This document shows positions 13,105 to 24,500 of a stretch of DNA of 64,000 nt, in pieces. A program made the translations under genes and the position numbers. Origin of the DNA: Onchocerca lupi (taxonomy: Eukaryota > Nematoda > Chromadorea > Rhabditida > Onchocercidae); NCBI GenBank assembly GCA_028564675.1, contig JAOVVO010000287.1, forward strand, positions 1 to 64,000, written 5' to 3'. The notes beneath the pieces were generated by a model. It was not told where the DNA came from. It worked only from the letters and a program-made list of their open reading frames with translations, and did not search any database. The number at the start of each line of letters is the position of its first letter. Position 1 is the first letter of the stretch.

Positions 13105-14716
13105 GGTTTAATTACCCAAGTTTAAGGTTTGTTTCCAAATAAGTGAAAGAACAAAATTGAAGAAAGCAGTGAGAACTGAAAACAGAATTCTTGTCACGAC
13201 CAGAAAGAACAGCGACATATGGATACATTCGATTTTTGGCAGAAAGAAGCTATAAAAATGTCGGATGGGAATTCTCGTTTTGAGCGTTTCCAGGGCGAAA
13301 ATCTTTCCGCCGAATCGATCCTTATACGACACAGTTTATCCTTTCACAAAGTTTATCAATCAAAAGATTCTTGAAAAACGAATAGAACGAGAAGCATCTT
13401 ATAAAATTTCACACGAAGAACCTTTTAAAACTGAATTAACAATGCAAAATATTCCTCCAGCGCAATCATTACTCAATCCTCAGTAAAGATCACCAGAAGA
13501 ATCACTGATCTACGAATCACAGGATAATGCAAATTTATGCAAGAACATGTTTCATATCGATAATGCTGCAAAGGTCGTAAATAGTACTACTATGAACAAA
13601 ACCAGCAACTGCGGCAACGAATCTGTTACGAGAGTCATGTTTGCGCCTGTTTAAATATATTTGATACTATAAACTTTAAACAGTTTAACAAACAGAGCTG
13701 CTTTCACATTTAGATCGCACTTGAGAACTCTATTTCGATGGTTAATAAATTTCTTTGATTTTAAATTCTAACCTATAAACTAGGGATTATTCAAAACTTG
13801 AAAAATAAAAATTTTGTTAAACATGCAGGATCAACAATTCCATTCTTTATCAAATCTTTTATCAGAATTCTTTCATTTTTTGCAGACCAGATATTCTCAG
13901 TACAGGAGAAGATGCCAAGATCAAAGCTGGTCCTCAGTGTTGATGCTTCAGCTACTAAAGATAACAGAATATTATGCACAACTTAATTTCAAGAGATGAA
14001 ATTATTCTAAAGTAGATTATTGATAAATTTTCACGTAATCATTAGTTTGTTGTAAAGCTTTAAATGTTAAATGCTGGCTTTTCATTCTTAAAATTTTTTA
14101 CTGCAGGTTTTATCTCTGAGAAACATGATACCAGATCACACTTAATGTGATCTAGTACAACTAATCTTGCACACGGAAACAAGACTTGGTGAAATCTCTG
14201 TAAAAGTTTTTGCCAAAGAATTGTTCTATCTTGTAAAATAAAGCATCACTTTGCGAACAAGAAATGGTTATTTCAGATGAGTCTTTAAATGATGATAATT
14301 CGTTGAAAGACTTACTTGAAATAAAGCGAAAAATAGCAGAAGTGATGTGAATGGTTGAGAAAATATTATTCAGTTAAGCTATTGATAAGTTATGTAAACT
14401 GTTTTGATAAAAATTATCAAATTTTCCTTTCCGGATTTGATTTTTCTTTAATGTTTTTCCTGTTTTTTTTTTTGTTATGTTCTTAGTTTCCACTTCCTAT
14501 ATTTATAAACATTATTCTTCTCACTATGTGATGAATTTTGGTGATAACTACCCATTTTACATTTGAAATGATTTTGTTTAAAAACTTATTTTGATATAAT
14601 TTAGAAGAATAACTAACAATCGTTGAAGAAACCAGTTCACATGCTGTTTTCATTCGATTGTATGAGACTTAATTCGGAACACATCTACCACTTTTAAAAA
14701 AAAAAAAAAAAAAAAA
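13105..14716 (+). pseudogene. Candidate retrocopy of an SL1-trans-spliced mRNA
   Basis: The block 13105-13126 matches the 22-nt nematode SL1 leader except position 20 (A instead of G). About 130 bases later an ATG at 13258 opens MSDGNSRFERFQGENLSAES. Near 13300 the coding signal moves to another frame (NRSLYDTVYPFTKF...) and continues to 13486, where an in-frame TAA interrupts it. The same frame is then open again to a TAA at 13652-13654. Weaker coding-like pieces follow at 13814-13999 and 14267-14350. A run of 21 A residues at 14696-14716 ends the unit. SL1 at the 5' end, broken frame and 3' poly(A) together fit a processed, reverse-transcribed mRNA. I did not find a clear AATAAA within 30 bases of the A run or target-site duplications, so the 3' limit is uncertain. 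The parent family is not recognised. Confidence 0.5.
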
Positions 14717-15321
14717 GTGAAGGTATTTCTAAATTTCCAAACTTGATAAATGGGTATTGCATTGCAAGCCAAATCTCAATCGATGGAGTTCTATTCTGCA
14801 ACATCCAAAGAAGTCTGTGTTCAGCGAATTGTCGTAACTGGCAGTGAGGTGAATCACCGAAGATTTTTGATAACAAATAGTGAAAGTGCCTAACCAAATA
14901 ATGATGCCAATGATTGTTATGTTTATTTTTGTTTCATTTCATAACCGCTCATTTCCAGTTCATCTTTTATGGGATGCTGCAGTAGATCTTGAAAAAAGAG
15001 AGGGATTACAGTTTTGTCGTCTTTCACGACACTATGTCAATGAGTTTGCTTTGAAAAAAATTCTTCATTTTCTCTGCAGCTTAGTATCAGAGTGAAAAAT
15101 AGGCTAAATGCGGGAACTCATAGATTCATAAATCAGATAAAGGAAAGCCTTTCTGTTTCCATCCTTCGTGTCTACAAGCATTACTACTATCCCTTAATGC
15201 ACACTCCAATATGTAACTTCCAGCACATATACAAAACATCCATAAACGGGTAAAATTTATACATTGCATCATCGCATTATGAATTTTATTCTTCAAGCAT
15301 TTCGCACGTTTTGATTTCTTC
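14717..15321. other. Intergenic, 3' side of the START gene
   Basis: AT-rich with no supportable gene. TTTATT at 15285-15290 reads AATAAA on the minus strand, 32 bases past the stop codon of the START-domain gene, and is its likely polyadenylation signal. Confidence 0.5.
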
Positions 15322-16455
15322 TTACGAACGGTTGCCTTCTCGCAATTTCTGTACATTCTTGCGAGCAAACACCGAATCACGATGTATTGTATATGCAATG
15401 AAAGTGTCGATGAGACGTTGAGGTAAATTTATTTTGGGATTCACGCAGAATGCATAGTCGATGAGTGTTTTTTGTGGATCAGGTGAATGAGGAGAAAATC
15501 GTCCTGCACCAAGCAACATATCAGCACTGATTCCAGAATGATAAAATTTAACTCATATCAGCATTGTTTTCGAAGTGATAAAATTTAATTTATGCTGTTT
15601 CCGAAATGATAAGATTTAACTTCCAAACAAAGAAGCGTTACAACTTCGGAAAGAAAGTAACACCATTTTCATGGATATTTGCATTGGCCCTATATGTCAC
15701 AGTTGAGCTGTTCCTTTTTAGGAAAAAACAATAAGCTTCAACTGTTCCGAAATTAGGAATAAGTTCAAAGGAGTTAAGAGATTGCAAATCGGTTAAGTTA
15801 CATACCGTATTTTGCCTTTCATTTCAGGTATTTCATTGATTTCAAAACTTCTGGCAGCTATATAAGTTATAGATCCAATTTTTCGATATAATCGACATGC
15901 CAAGAATTCACGACCCTTCATGAACATAATATCTGTTGTTGCAAACTAAAATTTTTTCTTTTCGGAAACATATACGGAATTTAAAAAATTTTAGAAGTAT
16001 TTCATTGCCGGTAAGAGACATATTTTCTGATTATTTTCAAAGAAATCAACCTTTAGAATATCACAATGTGAAGTTAACTTTTCAATTCTTTCCATGTAAG
16101 TAAAGTTAGGATTCCACAACGGCGTTGTCGTAATCTTATCCCAATGTTCATAAAATAAGTTTTGAACTGTTTCGTTAAAAATTATCTAAATGAATCAGAA
16201 CTTTAAATTTTTATACACTTATTACAAATATCAATACATACATTACTACTGTTATAAGATGTAACTGACCTTTAAAGTAAATATTTTTCCTATATCAAAT
16301 TGTTTGGAGTAAACTTTCTCGCCATTTTTTTCATACGATTTATTCCAATCTTCCATTGTTTCAAAACTAGGACTTGCGCATATTTCCAATAATAATTTCA
16401 TTGCATTCTCTGCATTTTTGAATGCATTTGAATACTGCAGATCAGATGTTTTCAT
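15322..16455 (-). CDS. START-domain lipid-transfer protein (StAR/STARD3-like)
   Basis: Four minus-strand exons in transcript order: 16455-16270, 16185-16051, 15945-15806, 15526-15322; 221 residues. Nearly the whole protein is one START domain, a lipid-binding fold of about 210 residues used to shuttle sterols or phospholipids between membranes. It starts with an amphipathic helix (NAENAMKLLLEI). It then reads DWNKSYEKNGEKVYSKQFD followed by IGKIFTLK (STARD3: GKTFILK), then LWNPNF, the core GREFLACRLYRK (STARD3 and StAR: PRDFV..R) and the C-terminal helix block INLPQRLIDTFIAYTI. There is no MENTAL membrane domain upstream, so this is a START-only form, closer in layout to StAR than to full STARD3. 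The ligand cannot be told from sequence. It is transcribed divergently from the astacin gene. Confidence 0.85.
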
Positions 16456-18535
16456 TTAATTTGAAGATATAATTGAAAAATCGAGAAGCTTCTTGAAAAT
16501 ATTTTCTTTGAAACTTCCACTAAAGCAGAAAAAAATTGAATCTTTTTTTTATCCAAAAATTCTATAGGCGATACATATCCTTGGTAAAACGAACAATACA
16601 CTGCTGAATAAACAAGCACCTGGTAAACAGGATAAAGTAAAGAATTTCTTTCAATGTTGATTATTTGTTGAACGTATAATCATTTACAAAAACTTGCTTT
16701 ATTTAGCCTTGCAGGTAATGTTTCACTCAGACCGCCAACGTTAATCGTAGTCATAACTAAAATGAACGATTTCCTATTGGATGCAGTCTTTTTTGTAATA
16801 ATTTTCATCCATTAGTTTTGCATATTGATGAAATCATAAGTTTTCTTTGCATAAATATAAGTTTAGCTGTTTTCATCTGCGAAATAATATTCAGAAAACA
16901 AAAGATAACATCATAAATAATTGCTACTATGGAAGGGAGGACAATGTATCAAAGTGCTAGATGATTCCCTTTAAATACTGTTGAATCAGTCTACGAATCG
17001 TTAAATGAGATAGTTCAGAAGGAAATTTCAAGCTTCACTATTTTAGAATGATTTGAGTGCTAAAAAGTCAATTCTCTGCATTCTACTTCAAATTCCACTA
17101 ACTTTTCATTTTCTCCTACTTACATCTTCTCTCTTTTCTTGTTGCTTTCATCTTCATATAAACCTTCTTGTAGAGCACAAAAATTTCTCTCATCCTTTCA
17201 CTTTGCAAATATTCGTTCTCAAAAATACAGCTAGTTCCAAAACTCTGTGATTATACTGTCAAGAGTATTATCGAACGACAAAGGAAAGAATAACCCAGTG
17301 AACAATTTACTTCGATATTCTCTAATAATTGTTTGTAACGCAAATGATAAATCATTCCTTCATCAATCAATAAAATCTTCAGATAACTTGGTGAATAATC
17401 CGTAGAATACATTACGATACATTAATGCTAAATTTCTTTATTATCGAGTAGCCATTTGAGCAACCGCATGCATCCTGCATTGTCACATGAACCTGTCCTG
17501 GAAATTTGATATAGAAATACACTGAATGTAATAAACATAAAATAATATGCTGTCTTAACTGAATAATTCAAATGATTCTGACACATATTGCGGCTAATAA
17601 TGCTTAATGAGAATCTTCTCACTCATTGTCGTTATCGATCGTAAATTTATTGAATGATTTGGTAAAAATGCCAAAGCTATCAGCAATCATTATAGTACCA
17701 CTACTTTAATTGCTGATGTGCAATTTGTATGACAACAAAGCATGTGTCACAGCAAAGGCAGAAATTGGACATTCTCAAACTGGATTCTTATAATCTGCAT
17801 TTCTTCGTTCTATTCTGTCTGAAAGAATGCTCGTTGAATAAAGTACTTTTATTTCTTTTTGCAATGTAATTACCTAAATTTTTTCAAACATTTTATTTTT
17901 ATGCGAAAGCTAGCATTCGCAACGTATATTATTCTACTTGATAAATTTTAAAAATTTTTATCATAGACAAGAATTCTTTTTTCTTTTTTTTTGTTCTCAT
18001 AGATTCGAATTCAAGAAAAAAATTATTTCATTTGAGACTTGAGATAGGTTGGAGCTCTATTTTGCGATATTTGTTGAATATATGTATTTTTAATTTTCTG
18101 CAAATATACTGCAACCTGACAAATCTGCCAATTCTTTTTCACGATTGTCGTAAAACCTTTTTTTTTCTAATTTCGAATATCTAAAACTCTTCTATCATTT
18201 GATAGAATACCAATCCACTATTTCATTTATAGTCTGCCTTAGGAGAATTTAAAACCTATAATTTCGATCTAAGAAGGTTTGCTTAAATGATAATAAATGG
18301 ATATTCTTTTTCTAAAAGCCCCATAGTTTATATGAAAATTTAAATAGACACAGTAGGAATTATGTGGTGGATATTTGTTATTTATTATAGACTTCAAACT
18401 GTTCTGGACATTTTTCAAAAAGGTTGCAAAAACTAGCTTCCTGGATTATCTTCGATTGGTTCTTTCATTTTCCTTGTACACTTTCAGAGTTTCACTGAAT
18501 CAGTTTGAATCGGGTTTCAGAAAACACTTGTGGCC
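16456..18535. other. Divergent intergenic region between START and astacin genes
   Basis: About 2.1 kb separate the two divergently transcribed starts, so it should hold both promoters. No core-promoter motif stands out. A 64-codon minus-strand ORF at 17428-17622 has a hydrophobic stretch followed by a short two-Cys tail (GSCDNAGC) and is treated only as a weak candidate. A TTTCAG ending at 18520, 15 bases before the astacin ATG, is a good SL acceptor. Confidence 0.5.
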
Positions 18536-21500
18536 ATGTTGACGAAAGAAACTTATATTATTTTTGCTGTGTCACTATTTTGCCAGATTACAAAAGTAAA
18601 GTTTTGAATAGTTTTTAAGCTTAACAAGAGAATAAGTGAAATATTTTTTGCTTCAAATGAAAGCTAACATCTTTGTAGTCAATCTAGCATACATAATTAA
18701 ATTCAGATAGTTCTGATCTGTTTTAATTTCATTACGATTTATGTTGTAATGATTTAATAAGTGAAATACATATACAAATAATCATTCTAATTTTGAAATT
18801 TTTTATCTCAGATTTTTCTTGCTGGAATATTTGATTTCAAAAAGCTTGCAAGAAGAATGTAGATTCTTTCCAATAGCGCTTTATTCATCGACAAGAATTT
18901 TTGTTGTATTTTTCATAGATTTTTCAAACTCAGTAACTTTTTCAAAATTTTTCTATTTTTCGGCAGCAATAACCGGTTTTTCCTTCATTAAGGATCTTTT
19001 ATATAGAACCAAATTCTGCTCTTGCCGCCCTACCTTTCTATCACGAATACAAATCTGCGTAATTGTGCATTCTTTACGAAATAAATTTTGTGTTCCAGAG
19101 CATGCAGTAATCAGAAATCTAAAGTGGTCTCTTTTTTAGAGGAAAACTCAATGATGCTATCCATAAGCAAAGTGTTTAGTACTATAATTGATTAATTGAT
19201 AAAACATTCATTCATTTATTCAACATCATCTTGAAAAAAGTCATTACTTTTCATTCAGAAATCAATTTTTTTTATTTGCTTACATAAAATTTATTCAATT
19301 TAATGTCAATATTTTTGTCTCCGAGAATACAGGAACATACAATCCCGGGAATTTTGTTTTCTCGTTTTACCTATTGATGCTACACCATTGACTATTTTAC
19401 CCTTTTACCTATTGATATTAGGATGTATGAACATTCACTAAGTACACAGTTATTAATTATTGATCATTGAATCATTTTTGTAGTGCCAAGACTTGTTATC
19501 ACTGGTTTCACCATTTTTGGGAAGCGCTATTTCCCATAGAGAAATTGGAATTAATAATGGCGGAGGATTGCTTCAGGTATTTTTCGTAATCTATTTAAAT
19601 TCTAGTCTCAATTTCTTGAGGCAGAGTATCAATTGCTTCATTCCGCTATTTTTTTAACAAAACTCTGACATAAATTTTGCACAGTTTTTTTTCTCAAAAT
19701 TCAAACTATATAAATTACGTTTTATTTATAGATTATTCGTTCTATTTATGACTCAAATGAAAAGGTAAAAAAAATGGCAACTAGCTCATTACAAGAAAAA
19801 TGAACTAGTTGCCAGTTTTCTTTTTGCCATTATTATAGGAATTTGCCAAACTTGGCACCAATATCGGCCAACAACTACTTCAAACCCGTGTCATGAATGT
19901 TCGACCAAAATCACGGGTTTGTTTTCTTTTTTGAGTAAAACTGAATTGCTTTACATGACATAGATTCACTTAAACAATAATTGCTTGTTATGATTTTGGC
20001 TACCATATAAAAATAAAAAAAAAAAGTCAGACTTCTTTACGAGTCCGATTTTTCAAAGTTTTTGTTGGCAATGGAAATGCTCACTTTCGACCATGATTAG
20101 CAATTAGAAACACTTTCAATTTCAGGCGAGGTTTTGTGAGAGAAAACGGTTTAATTTCTGATGTGCTATTAGTTCATCATTTTTTGATTATCCATTCTTC
20201 TGATTCTTGAAAGGACTTTTATTTTCTTCGTCATTCACATTTCATAATATTTTAAGGTAGTGCTTAGGAAGAAGTTAGATAAAAGGAATATATCAATTCC
20301 AAATATTTGCTTGTTGTAATCCATAAAAAAGTGCAATTGTAATCCAGAATCATTCTGACTCAGTGATTTAGAAACTCAAATCGGTGAATGCAATTCATAT
20401 TTACGTATTTCCACTCGTATGTTGTACATTATATTGAAGATATATTGTCATTTCGTATATTGTATGTTTTTACTTAGAAGCATTAATCTTTGCTTTGCTT
20501 ACAAGCGCTTGCACATTCAGCATTTGATCACTTTTCAGTCGTTTCTTTCTTGCATTCATATTTGGTGAATGCAATTTTATAAATTTACAAAAACACTGGT
20601 GGTGAAATCAGGTCAATTTTGGGAATATGTGAATTATCACGAGAACGATGAAAATTGCATCATTGCATTATATGGTTGATAGTATCAGTTCCTGAGAAAG
20701 ATTAGACTATAATAAAATTAGATAGCATGTCATCTGCTGACTTTAACTCGGATTAGGTAATTTATGCATATGAAAGATAATGCGGTAAAATAGATGATAG
20801 TGAAAAATTAATTATGTGGCAAGTAAGATTTGGATCCCTTAAAATTTAGATCAGAATATATTTTTTATTTATTATTATATTTTTTGGAATCGGAAGATTC
20901 TGTATCTCTGTTATCAATTCTTTATGAAACTTTCAGAAGCTTGGTTTTGCAATTCAGTAATTAATTTAACTATATGAAAATATGAATGCGTTGCCGATTG
21001 AGCCATTGAAAAATTATTTTCTTTAGTCTATCAGATACAAATGTGTCAAATACCACACAAACAAATTTTGCAATGGCAGATTAAGACATTTATCCCACTG
21101 TATGAGCTATCAAAGTGAAGAAATTTGAAATGTGGCGAGCAATTCTGCAGAAGTTTTGAATGAAGTTGAATAACGCTGTCCATATCGATTGATCAAGATT
21201 TTGGAAGGAAACATTTTGAAGCACAGAACAATTCCAGAGATAGTGATCTTTAGGATTACTTATTACCTATGAATAAGTTAAATATTTAAGAGACTCTCGA
21301 ATCGATGAATTTTTTGCCTCGAAAACCTTGAAACAATTTTTTTTTTACTGCATATAAGATTTGAAAAAAATCAGGAAGATCTCACTGCATGCATTGCATA
21401 GTGCAAAAAGAAATGAAAAGCTTTCTATAATGAGACAACTTTGGTATTCGATCTTTCGGATTATTTTCCAAGCCATAACTGTTCTTTTCTCTTTGATTGT

Positions 21501-24500
21501 TTCATAAAAATCTTCTGGCACGAGGTACTTCACTCTGTTCTGCTAGAAAGTATTGTGTCCTCTCAGTGTCCTCAAAGATAACAAGGTCAACGAAAGACAT
21601 CTGTCTCGTCCATCTTTCTTTCTTCCCTAATATATGTTGTTTTTGGTTTTGAGCAGATTTGAAGTGCTTTTCGATAATATCAAAGGGATAAGGAGATATG
21701 GTTACGCAATAAAAGAAAAATTCAATAGCACGAGCTGACCATCCGATTGAAACTCAAGGCTGCCTATCCTTTGAGATGATTTTTTTTACGCAGAACCCTC
21801 TTCTTCTTCATGGATGAATCTTGACATCATTTTCGGGCTACAAGAAAGCTCCTTTGTTGTCTCAGGGATATAGCCTTTGTTAATGCATGAGAATGCGGTT
21901 GTGGTTAGTGCATGATGGAAGAAAGCTTTTTTTTTTTAAAGCTAATTGATTTAATAGATAAAAATTATTTCACAATTAACTACAGCAAATACGCAATGTC
22001 AAATTTAAAACAAAGGAATCACTGATTCTCTTCTTTTATCTTCGTGATTTCAGCGATAGCACTATTTATTTTTTTTTTAAAGACCAATTTCTCTTTTTAT
22101 CTGTATAAACTAGTTTTCTTCCTTTTTTCTGAGATTGAATAAAACTAACGGTTCTAACTTCAACAAAGCATTTAAGGGAAGCTAAATTTTTACGACATAA
22201 GTTTTCAAATTTTGGACGCGTTAACAGCATAGATTTTCGAAGTTTAGTCACATGCTGTTTTTTTATGAACCTTTTAATTTCGATAAGTTCTGATGAAAAT
22301 GCTGCATTCAGAACAAAAATCATCCAGAGATTGCTGAATCCTTATTGAGTCAACTGCTCATAAATGGACTTAGAATGATTTTCTTTTAAACATTATGGTT
22401 CTCTAAAATTATTAGTTTCAGATTGCTGCAAAAGTCTCTTAGACAAAGTTTCTTATGCGGCATAGATTAGTTTTAATAAAAATCTGACACATTCCTAATA
22501 ATTTTTTCCCTAATTTCCAGTCAAGTTCCTAAATCAACAGCATTACACTCATCTGTATTAATTCCTCGAATAGAAAATGTTTGGTCTAAAGCGATAACAA
22601 TGATAGTAACGAAACCACTCTCGACAAATAATCATGAAGATTATGACCTAATTGCTAAAATTTTTCAGAGGAATAAAGAAGCATCACGAAATCGAGCATC
22701 ATTAAACAATGGTTCGTTAGTGTGAAATAAATTTCGATAAAATTGTTTTGAGCAATTTGGGAAAGAAATAATGTATATATTGCACTAAGATGCTAGATAT
22801 AATTAATGATTTCAAATATCCCGAAACGAGGTTTGGATGTTCAAGTCCTGATCGCTGAATTTTAATTTATTAATTATAATTTTTAGTTCTAAATATCCCA
22901 CATCAACTATCTTCGCTCATTTCCTCAACAATATAATTTAAAAAAAAGTATCGACATGTCTCTTATTCTTTTGTGTTTCAGCTTACCGACCACAAACACA
23001 AAAAATTCAACAAAATCAGCCATTTTTCGGCCAACAGCAGCATCGTATGTCAAATCAAAAAACACTTCAATTTTATCAAAATTCTCAGCGACAACAACAG
23101 CAAGTTCATCCTCAGCAATTGTACTTTGTTTTTTCTAAAGCCTGGCTTTTTAGAATAGAAATTCATCAGAAAAATTCCTATAAGTTGCAACTTTTTTGAT
23201 GAGACATGGGCTTTACAATAAAATTAACGACAAGCGCTCAATATGTAATAAGTTAAAGTGATAATGAAATTGAAAATAACTCCGTTATGAAAGAATATGA
23301 TCTATGAATGAGCAATTAAGTAGCTAAAGTAGAATTTTTCAGATTTGCAACCAGATTTCACGCAAAACAATCTGTATTTAGTGATGCAATAAGAGAGACA
23401 GTAAACTTCGGACAAGAAGTTACTAAAGTAAGTCCATTTAGTTAACACTTTTTTATTGCTGCATTTACCTTAATTTTATTTTGCTGATTCTAAAAATTCT
23501 AGTTGATAGACGAGATAAGTCAATATTCGGATGTTTACCGCAAGGAAAATCAAAATTATGAATCAGTGCAGAAACTGCTCAACATTTTCTTCAACTCTGT
23601 GTCTTCGGGTCAAAATGATAATGGTCATACGGTTTGTATTTGCTAATAGTCAGGTCTCATTCTTTATTGACAGATTATTGGCTGCAAAAGTAAATTTGTT
23701 TCATTCGAAAAGTTATCAAATGATATGATATTGTAGCATCGGATGCAAAGTATTTCTAAAAAAGTTTTCAGCAATGGTTGAAGCCATTAAATGATGGCAC
23801 GGAAACCGGTCGTAATAGACCAATCGCAAAAAACTTATTCGAAAGTGACATTGTTTTGACCATAGATCAATTAAAACGGTATAATTTAATTTTTTTTAAA
23901 ACTGATCATAAAATTTTGTTAGCATTTTCAATACCACAACATCTAAAGCTCTTAAACATTAGATCGTAATCTCCTACTTACCAAATGTAGAATCCATTTA
24001 CCCATCTCAGTTTTTGACGTTATCATTCCAGTTTCCCGCTCGTGATTAATTTATATCAAGTTTAGCAGCAGTGAGTAAATTTCCTTTTTTTGGCTTCTTC
24101 TTTGTTTCATTTTTTCCTTATTTCTTAAATTCAATGACGAAGAAATTAGCAATTTTTATCTACATAATAGCTTGAATTTTGAAAAAGATTATATGCAATC
24201 AATATTTCTTTTCGATTATCACACTATGTCCATGTTCCTATTTACTATGCGTACAATTATAAAATGATGAAATAATGGATGAAGTTAGAAAAACTAATTT
24301 CGCATAGGTTTGAAGGTTTAGACTGACGACAAAATTTTATTGATAAGTTTGCAAGATTTCGAATTTTCGTGTTATTAAACGAAGTGATTTTGAAGTCCAG
24401 TGGCAAAACTGTTGTCTAAAGATGTATTTGGCGATGGTAAGGATGAAAAAGCATGAAAATTCTCCATAAGATCTCCGTAAACTTGCAGTGCAGAAATTCA

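Noticed and set aside
13105..13240. An SL1 RNA gene at 13105
   Set aside because: The leader is followed by GTTTGTTT instead of the usual SL RNA sequence. The only Sm-like stretch (GATTTTTGG near 13229) is too far away, and no terminal stem is visible; a coding ATG follows instead. Kept as an alternative in the finding.
21655..22063. AGTGCT/AGCACT around repeat copy B as terminal repeats or target-site duplication
   Set aside because: The pair is inverted, only six bases long, and missing around copy A.
22830..22860. tRNA-like T-arm (GTTCAAGTCC)
   Set aside because: No D-arm, anticodon stem or acceptor pairing can be drawn around it.
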